Below the pieces are notes generated by a model. It was given only the letters and a program-made list of their open reading frames with translations, searched no databases and was not told the origin of the DNA. Below, in pieces: positions 42,085 to 46,911 of a DNA stretch of 46,911 nt. The position numbers and the translations under genes were made by a program. The stretch is from Candidatus Gastranaerophilales bacterium. Lineage in GTDB: Bacteria > Cyanobacteriota > Vampirovibrionia > Gastranaerophilales > Gastranaerophilaceae. The stretch lies in the NCBI GenBank assembly GCA_944325545.1, contig CALVAM010000017.1, forward strand, positions 1-46,911. The letters are read 5' to 3'. Numbering within the stretch: position 1 is the stretch's first letter; each line of letters opens with the position of its first letter.

Positions 42085-42411
42085 CTATATGAAATTTTTT
42101 ATATACATGTATAAATGATTCAACTTCTCATCATTATCCTTGATAAATTCCAATTTCTTTATTATATAACCATACATCTCCTCTTTATTCTCGATTCGTC
42201 TGAACTGGAATATCTCAAATGGCTCTACTCCCAATACCCTACACATCTTATCTAATGTAGTTAACGTCATAAATCCGTGACCTGATTCAATATAACTTAA
42301 TGAATTTGTTGCGATATCCAATGCCTCCGCTAATCGCTCCTGACTATATCCCTTAATTTTTCGTAATTCTTTTATTCGTTGACCTATTTGTTTATTAAGA
42401 TATTTCTGCAT
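42085..42411 (-). CDS. XRE-family HTH transcriptional regulator
   Basis: 108 aa. Residues 8-62 form a Cro/C1-type helix-turn-helix (RIKELRKIKGYSQERLAEAL, then ATNSLSYIESG). The C-terminal 40 residues are helical and may dimerise. It lies between the tRNA and the licD gene, divergent from licD, so it may regulate that unit or itself. Such small XRE proteins are common; no target is known. Confidence 0.85.
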   Translation of the reverse strand: MQKYLNKQIGQRIKELRKIKGYSQERLAEALDIATNSLSYIESGHGFMTLTTLDKMCRVLGVEPFEIFQFRRIENKEEMYGYIIKKLEFIKDNDEKLNHLYMYIKNFI

Positions 42412-42543
42412 TTTTTTGATTATATCTTTTTATTACTTTCTTTGAAACAATGTTAAATCTTTAGTTATACATATTTAATATTGTTATGATTTTTCTTTGT
42501 TTTTAATAAATTGATGTTAGTTATATTTACTTCTGAGGGATTT

Positions 42544-43443
42544 ATGGAAGAAAAATCTAAAACGCATTTTAAAATTAATTTTTTAGGCATAAAGTTAAGT
42601 ATTTTAAAACCACAAATTTTTCTTATGAGAAAACGAATTGCTATGTATAAAAATCCACAATTTGTGCCTCAAGCTAAAGGTGATTTAAGATTAATGCAAT
42701 TATTAGCATTTCAGATTTTAAAAGAATTTAATCAATTTGCAACTGAAAATAATCTTAATTATTGGCTTGATTTTGGAACTTTACTTGGTGCCGTTAGGCA
42801 TAGAGGTTTCATTCCTTGGGATGATGATATTGATTTGGGGATGATGAGAGAGGATTATGACAGGTTATGTGAAATTTTGCCTAAATATAATGGAAATATT
42901 ATTTTTACTCCGGCTTTTGGTTATCGGGAATGTTGTTTTGTGAGGATTATGTATAAAAATATTCCTGAAATTTTTGTTGATATTTTCCCGTATGATTATT
43001 TTTATAAAAAGTTGGATGATGTAGAAAAAATTATACAAAGTAATAAAATTAATGAAATTTTAGAAAAGTATAGTAAAGATATTCATGCTCCAAATGACTT
43101 TTATAAAATAAGAGAGAAAGCTACTTTTGTTAGAGAAAAATATTTATTAGAAAACAGGTCGATTGATAAATCTTGTAGACCTGATATTTTTATGGGAATT
43201 GATTTCCCTCATGCTTGGAAGAATAAATTTTATAGTTATGAGGATCTTTTCCCACTTTCAAAAATTGAGTTTGAGGGGGAAATTTTTCCTTGTCCTAATA
43301 AGTCAGAATTAGTTTTAAAAAGTATTTTCGGGGATTATATGAAGATGCCGAAGGATTTATCTCCTAAACATTTTGGGCTTACTAAATTTTCACAAGAGGA
43401 AAGACAAAGAATTTTAGATGTAATTGGAGAAGTTAATTTATGA
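42544..43443 (+). CDS. LicD-family phosphotransferase
   Basis: 299 aa. The LicD/FKTN core is clear: YWLDFGTLLGAVRHRGF and WDDDIDLGM (the DDDID metal site), followed by a C-terminal half typical of this family. LicD proteins transfer phosphocholine or other phospho-alditols from CDP donors onto glycans. An upstream ATG (42511) is open, but GAGGG sits 5 nt before the start chosen here. The stop overlaps the next ATG (ATGA), tying it to the cytidylyltransferase that would make its CDP donor. Confidence 0.88.
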   Translation: MEEKSKTHFKINFLGIKLSILKPQIFLMRKRIAMYKNPQFVPQAKGDLRLMQLLAFQILKEFNQFATENNLNYWLDFGTLLGAVRHRGFIPWDDDIDLGMMREDYDRLCEILPKYNGNIIFTPAFGYRECCFVRIMYKNIPEIFVDIFPYDYFYKKLDDVEKIIQSNKINEILEKYSKDIHAPNDFYKIREKATFVREKYLLENRSIDKSCRPDIFMGIDFPHAWKNKFYSYEDLFPLSKIEFEGEIFPCPNKSELVLKSIFGDYMKMPKDLSPKHFGLTKFSQEERQRILDVIGEVNL

Positions 43444-43826
43444 AAAAAGTAATAACTTATGGAACTTTTGACGTTTTACATTATGGACATATTAATCTTT
43501 TAAAAAGGGCTAAAGCTTTGGGTGATTATTTAATAGTCGGATTATCTTCTGATGAGTTTAATGAGGTAAAAAATAAAAAATCTTATTATAATTATGAACA
43601 ACGTAAGAAGATTTTAGAGTCGTTGAGGTTTGTGGATTTGGTTATACCAGAGGATAATTGGGAGCAAAAAATTAGCGATATAAAAGAATTTAGAGCTGAT
43701 ATTTTTGTTATGGGTGATGATTGGGAAGGCAAGTTTGATTTTCTCAAAGAGCATTGTGCGGTTGTTTATCTTTCCAGAACTCCAGATGTTTCTTCCACTA
43801 AAATAAAAGAATATTTATTAAGTTAA
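43440..43826 (+). CDS. tagD: TagD-like glycerol-3-phosphate cytidylyltransferase
   Basis: 128 aa, the size of TagD. GTFDVLHYGHINLLKRAK has the nucleotidyltransferase HxGH motif, and RTPDVSSTKIKE corresponds to the C-terminal R-T-x-x-x-S-T motif. It makes CDP-glycerol (or a related CDP-alditol) from CTP. Joined to licD by an ATGA overlap, forming a donor-plus-transferase module. The alditol is not certain. Confidence 0.88.
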   Translation: MKKVITYGTFDVLHYGHINLLKRAKALGDYLIVGLSSDEFNEVKNKKSYYNYEQRKKILESLRFVDLVIPEDNWEQKISDIKEFRADIFVMGDDWEGKFDFLKEHCAVVYLSRTPDVSSTKIKEYLLS

Positions 43827-43858
43827 TATAAATAGATATAAAATTTTTAAGTGTTTAA

Positions 43859-43902
43859 TTAATGGCAAAAAGCGGAATTTTAATCCCGCTTTTTGCCATT
43901 AA
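43859..43902. terminator. Bidirectional terminator between tagD and adk
   Basis: Perfect inverted arms AATGGCAAAAAGCGG / CCGCTTTTTGCCATT around a short AT loop, with A/T-rich flanks on both sides. It serves both convergent genes. Confidence 0.85.
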
Positions 43903-43912
43903 TTTATAAATT

Positions 43913-44572
43913 TTATTCATTAATAATTTTTAAAAGTCTTTCCCAAACTTCTTCAATAGAACCGTTGGCATCGATTTTATGAAGAACACCTTTTTGTTCA
44001 TAAAATTCTATTAACGGAGCAGTTTCTCTAAAATATGTTTCAAAACGAGCTTTTGCTATTTCTTCGTTATCATCTGCTCTTGTTTTCAAAGTTTCACCGC
44101 ATTTATCACAAATATTCTCAACTTTTGAAGGTTTGAATTTTTTGTTATAAATTTCACCACATTTAGGACAAGATTGACGATAAATAATTCTTTCAATAAG
44201 AATTTGAGTATCTATATCAAAATAAATAGCTTTAAAATTTGCTTCATTATTTTTATCAATATCTTTATTAATTTCGTCTAACATTTTAGCTTGTTCTAAG
44301 CTTCTTGGGTATCCGTCTAGAACATATCCGTTTTTGCAATCATCACTTGCTAATTTTTTAGCAATAATTTTCCCAACTAATTCAGCAGGAACAAGTTGCC
44401 CTTTATCAATAAAACCTTTAGCAATTTTACCTTCTTCAGATTCTTTAGCGATTTCAGCTCTCAAAAGTGAACCTGTATCAACGTGCGGTAAATTTAAATA
44501 TTCTGACAAATGATTTGTTTGAGTCCCTTTTCCGCAAGCAGGAGGCCCTAAAAAAATTAATTCTTTTTTCAT
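43913..44572 (-). CDS. adk: Adenylate kinase (zinc-lid form)
   Basis: 219 aa P-loop kinase interconverting AMP + ATP and 2 ADP. P-loop GPPACGKGT (9-17), AMP site DGYPRSLEQA, and a lid with four Cys (C135, C138, C155, C158) that bind zinc, the long form of the enzyme. Monocistronic here; the usual secY neighbour is absent. GGAG lies before the ATG. Confidence 0.97.
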   Translation of the reverse strand: MKKELIFLGPPACGKGTQTNHLSEYLNLPHVDTGSLLRAEIAKESEEGKIAKGFIDKGQLVPAELVGKIIAKKLASDDCKNGYVLDGYPRSLEQAKMLDEINKDIDKNNEANFKAIYFDIDTQILIERIIYRQSCPKCGEIYNKKFKPSKVENICDKCGETLKTRADDNEEIAKARFETYFRETAPLIEFYEQKGVLHKIDANGSIEEVWERLLKIINE

Positions 44573-44734
44573 AATTTTCTCCTTCTTAACTAAATTATAA
44601 AACTAAAAAAGAAAATGTATAGTAAGTAAAGTAATCGTCTTAAAATTTTCCTAAAGTTGTAAATTAGTGATTGGTGAACAGAGTTTTTTATTAACTTCTT
44701 CTCAACTTTAAATTTAATACTCCCCTCCCCTTGA

Positions 44735-44754
44735 GGGAGGGGGTGGGGGTGGGG
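44735..44754 (+). repeat. G-quadruplex-type tract
   Basis: Four runs of three to five G separated by single A or T loops, the tightest G4 pattern possible. It is next to a C-rich arm that would compete to form a hairpin. Striking in such AT-rich DNA. Confidence 0.7.
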
Positions 44755-44772
44755 TAAATAAAATACAAGTCG

Positions 44773-44941
44773 GTTGGGTGGAACCCAACAAAAAACTTTT
44801 GGGAACAGTGCTAGCAAGTAGGGTGCAATTTTTTGCACCTTATTTATTAACATTATGCTTTGCTTTTTAATCGTTTATATTGTCATTCCGAATTTATTTT
44901 GGCATCTTACTTGTTAGCAAGTAGGTTGGGTAGAACCCAAC
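44773..44941. repeat. Two copies of a dispersed GTTGGGT stem-loop repeat
   Basis: GTTGGGT-3 nt-ACCCAAC at 44773-44789 and 44925-44941. A third, imperfect copy lies at 81-104 at the other end of the window (GGTTGGGTG with ACCCCAC). The copy at 44925 and the nearby GGTGCAA hairpin share the same left flank, TAGCAAGTAGG. Confidence 0.7.
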
Positions 44942-45025
44942 AAAATAGTGGATAATTTTTATAACAAATTTTTTATTTAGGAGTTTTAGTTATTTATACA
45001 ACACTATTTATTAAAGAATATAAGA

Positions 45026-45574
45026 ATGAATAAAATAGGTCTTAATATATACAATAAAAACTTAGTTCCTAAAAAAATGCTTTTAGGCACAATGCTAGCT
45101 GGTTCTTTATTATGCGGGGGATTAGCTTCTTGCACCAATAAATCAGATACTTTTGAAACAAATAAAATTGAATACGTTCAAGGAAATAATAATCAAACTC
45201 TTGTGATATCTGATAATTTAGAGCTAAAAAATAGAGCTGAACAAAAAAGAGGTGCTATTTCAGGGTTTAAATTTATATCAAAAAATGATTCTCCACTTAA
45301 AAATCTAGGAAAACGAATCAGCGCAGGTCTGCTTGGAGGAGTAATAGGAGCTTTAATTGGGACAGTTAAGGGTGGAAAATCTGCTAAAGGCGGAGCTATT
45401 GGAGCTGCAGCAGGGGTACTATTCCCTGGAATAACTTTAACAGCTATTATTACAGGTATTGCATCATATACAGGAGCAATGGCTGGTACACTTTTTTCAG
45501 GTGGCAATGAGAAAATCGGTAAAATAACAGCCGCAGCATTTGGAATCCTAACCGCTCTAGCTTGCTTGTTATAA
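45026..45574 (+). CDS. Putative lipoprotein with glycine-zipper domain
   Basis: 182 aa. The N-terminal signal contains LLCGGLASC, with L-A-S-C as the likely lipobox, preceded by a long 20-residue polar start. The second half (about 98-182) is a Gly/Ala-rich hydrophobic region with GxxxG repeats (GLLGGVIGALIGTVKGG, AIGAAAGVLFPG), like glycine-zipper outer-membrane lipoproteins. Function unknown; it may insert in or stabilise the envelope. Convergent with the metallopeptidase gene, 1 nt apart. Confidence 0.75.
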   Translation: MNKIGLNIYNKNLVPKKMLLGTMLAGSLLCGGLASCTNKSDTFETNKIEYVQGNNNQTLVISDNLELKNRAEQKRGAISGFKFISKNDSPLKNLGKRISAGLLGGVIGALIGTVKGGKSAKGGAIGAAAGVLFPGITLTAIITGIASYTGAMAGTLFSGGNEKIGKITAAAFGILTALACLL

Positions 45575-45575
45575 A

Positions 45576-46670
45576 TTAAAATATTCGCCAAGGATTTGCA
45601 AAGTAGTTGTAAATCTCATTAAAGTTTTTTCCTGTTTGATGAGCTTCTTTTTCTAATAACTGATTAAAGTATTTTGCTCTATCCTCTTTACAATCTACAT
45701 AGTTTTTAATATTTTCAATATATTTCAGACCCATTTCGTAGTCTTTTGAACCTTGTTCTAGGGGTTTAGTTTTTCCAAAAAGCTTGTTTATCGTATCATA
45801 ATTTTCTAATTTAAAATTTTGAGGAAGTTTTTTCTCTTTTAATGTTTGAGAGATTACTTCTTTTAATTCTTCAAGACTACAACCAATTTCATTAGCTCTC
45901 ACTTTTAATTCTTTCGGATTGTTCAAAATATCTTTTAAATTTTGATTTCTATTAGAAATAACAATTGCTTCAAATAATTTTTTAGGAGATGTTCTATAAG
46001 CGATTTCTTCTTGTTTAGCATGGTGTAATTCATGTATAAGATTTCTGATAAATTCTTTTTTGCAGAATTTATCTTTTAAATTTGGAGCTTTTATTTTCAA
46101 TTCTCCAGTTTTAAGTGCCCACTCTGCTACTGCTTCATTAAATTTATTTTTTGTTTTTAAACGTGTAATATTAATATCTAAATTTTCAAAGCCATAATCT
46201 TTTTTTACTTGTTCTAGTGCTTTATTTATAAATTCTTCTTCATTATTAATGTTTATAATATTTTCATAATTTTTCACCATTTTTTGGGCTTCGTCTTTTG
46301 AAACATCACGTCTAAAGATTTCGGAGAAATTTTTTGCAACTTTTTCTATGCTAGGCTTATTAATCATTCTATGCCCAACAACACAGCCATAAACAGTCGC
46401 TGCAGTGCCTAAAATTCCAAGCCCAATTTTTGCCCCTGTAGACATTCCTGTCTTTTGCTTTTCTTGATTACTCGTTTCATTTATTTTATTCCCTGCTGAG
46501 ATTTCAACAGTATCAGGCGGGGTTGTATAATTTACTGATGTTTGAGAATTAGTTACTCCAACTCCATCACCTCGAAAATTTGGAGTAAATCTATTACTTA
46601 CCCCAAAATTATTTGATAAATATTGAGGATAATTGTAAAAATATGGATTGTAACCAATTCTTTCCGTCAT
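45576..46670 (-). CDS. NFRG-motif protein with HExxH metallopeptidase-like site
   Basis: 364 aa. Disordered, Tyr/Asn-rich N-terminus with TPNFRGDG (NFRG at 31-34), one hydrophobic segment (about 79-100), then a helical domain holding LIHELHHAKQ (HELHH, residues 213-217), the zinc and catalytic Glu pattern of many metallopeptidases. A third ligand is not certain. Either a membrane-bound protease or a pseudo-enzyme. AAGG precedes the ATG. The arrangement NFRG, membrane segment, functional domain matches other proteins here. Confidence 0.72.
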   Translation of the reverse strand: MTERIGYNPYFYNYPQYLSNNFGVSNRFTPNFRGDGVGVTNSQTSVNYTTPPDTVEISAGNKINETSNQEKQKTGMSTGAKIGLGILGTAATVYGCVVGHRMINKPSIEKVAKNFSEIFRRDVSKDEAQKMVKNYENIININNEEEFINKALEQVKKDYGFENLDINITRLKTKNKFNEAVAEWALKTGELKIKAPNLKDKFCKKEFIRNLIHELHHAKQEEIAYRTSPKKLFEAIVISNRNQNLKDILNNPKELKVRANEIGCSLEELKEVISQTLKEKKLPQNFKLENYDTINKLFGKTKPLEQGSKDYEMGLKYIENIKNYVDCKEDRAKYFNQLLEKEAHQTGKNFNEIYNYFANPWRIF

Positions 46671-46911
46671 AAAACAACCTTATTTTCTAACCTTATTTAT
46701 ATAAAGTATTTTTCTTTTCAAAAATTGCTTACAATTTTAATATTGTAAATTTTTATAAAATTAAACAATTTTTCTTTTTGTCATTCCGAATTTAGTTCGG
46801 AATCTTATCAACTTTGTGTGTGACGCCAAGTTTGTAAGATGCTGAAACGAGATTCTGTTGAAAAAGTCAAGTACTTTTTTAAATTTTCTTTGGGGAAAAA
46901 TGTATATTAAT
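46671..46911. other. Repeat-containing window end
   Basis: No gene is seen. A dispersed palindrome TCATTCCGAATTTAGTTCGG begins at 46781; its arms ATTCCGAA / TTCGGAAT pair over 46783-46803. A related but degenerate copy is at 44882-44909. A following GATGCTGAAACGAG segment belongs to the same kind of common dispersed repeat. Confidence 0.55.

Larger units (their letters stand above)
44573..45025. other. Repeat-rich intergenic region
   Basis: No gene is called; an open frame on the minus strand (about 44590-44853) is low-complexity and spans repeats. The region contains a CCCCTCCC/GGGAGGGG hairpin running into a G-rich tract, two copies of the GTTGGGT-xxx-ACCCAAC stem-loop (44773-44789 and 44925-44941), a GGTGCAA/TTGCACC hairpin (44822-44839), and a copy of a TCATTCCGAATTTA dispersed repeat (44882-44909). 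It looks like a landing zone for short dispersed palindromes. Confidence 0.6.

Noticed and set aside
41903-43443. Prophage or integrative element integrated at tRNA-Ala
   Set aside because: No integrase, excisionase, transposase or phage structural gene is present. The duplicated tRNA 3' ends enclose only 213-bp non-coding units.
44590-44853. Minus-strand ORF behind adk
   Set aside because: It covers G-rich, palindromic repeat DNA and encodes a low-complexity PHPHP-type string typical of translated repeats.

Overview
The window looks like chromosomal DNA of an uncultured, AT-rich, non-photosynthetic relative of Cyanobacteria (class Vampirovibrionia/Melainabacteria, probably a gut Gastranaerophilales). 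This is inference from content, not from a marker gene. The support is: very AT-rich DNA; several proteins with an N-terminal N-F-R/K-G motif in front of a glycine-rich or membrane segment; a small Cys protein that resembles a cyanobacterial family; and a mixed envelope toolkit (KdsD and a family 9 glycosyltransferase as in LPS-bearing diderms, plus an LCP protein, LicD and a TagD-like enzyme). There is no 16S rRNA, transposase, phage gene or CRISPR array.

Layout. 1-4085: a dispersed repeat and a plus-strand terminator, then a minus-strand operon cdd - small zinc-ribbon ORF - pgpH (c-di-AMP phosphodiesterase) - ybeY - dgkA. 4200-9220: small lineage-specific genes, a HAD hydrolase, a PilZ (c-di-GMP) protein and a degenerate secreted calcineurin-like protein. 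9300-15300: thrB, adenine deaminase, a membrane-anchored AAA+ ATPase with an altered Walker B, a glycine-zipper protein and a family 9 glycosyltransferase. 15340-24030: LCP protein, two nitroreductases, a kinase-fold protein, an ArsP_2-type 10-TM transporter, and a six-gene minus operon (membrane protein, DUF2993, GerMN, HicB-like, RimI, BioY). 24064-31546: mutS, a block of hairpins, a GlcF/LldE-like Fe-S protein, kdsD plus a CDF transporter, small proteins, and nth.

31717-41121 is a surface-polysaccharide operon: two GT2 enzymes, gmd and fcl (GDP-fucose), a GT4-like enzyme, a DUF5672 protein, a NAD-dependent epimerase, an in-frame chimera of a glycosyltransferase N-terminus with the C-terminus of a UDP-glucuronate decarboxylase, and ugd (UDP-glucuronate). 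A minus-strand tRNA-Ala(UGC) follows, with two 213-bp tandem units downstream that each begin (plus-strand sense) with the last ~20 nt of that tRNA. Beyond it lie an XRE regulator, licD and a TagD-like cytidylyltransferase (a likely phospho-alditol decoration module), then adk, a repeat-rich intergenic stretch with a G-quadruplex-type motif, a glycine-zipper lipoprotein and a putative HExxH metallopeptidase with an NFRG motif.

The observations most worth checking are the GT/UXS chimera, the tRNA-linked structured tandem repeat, the recurring NFRG/FKG motif shared by otherwise unrelated proteins, and a group of promoters whose -10 box lies only about 6-7 bp before the start codon, implying leaderless mRNAs.
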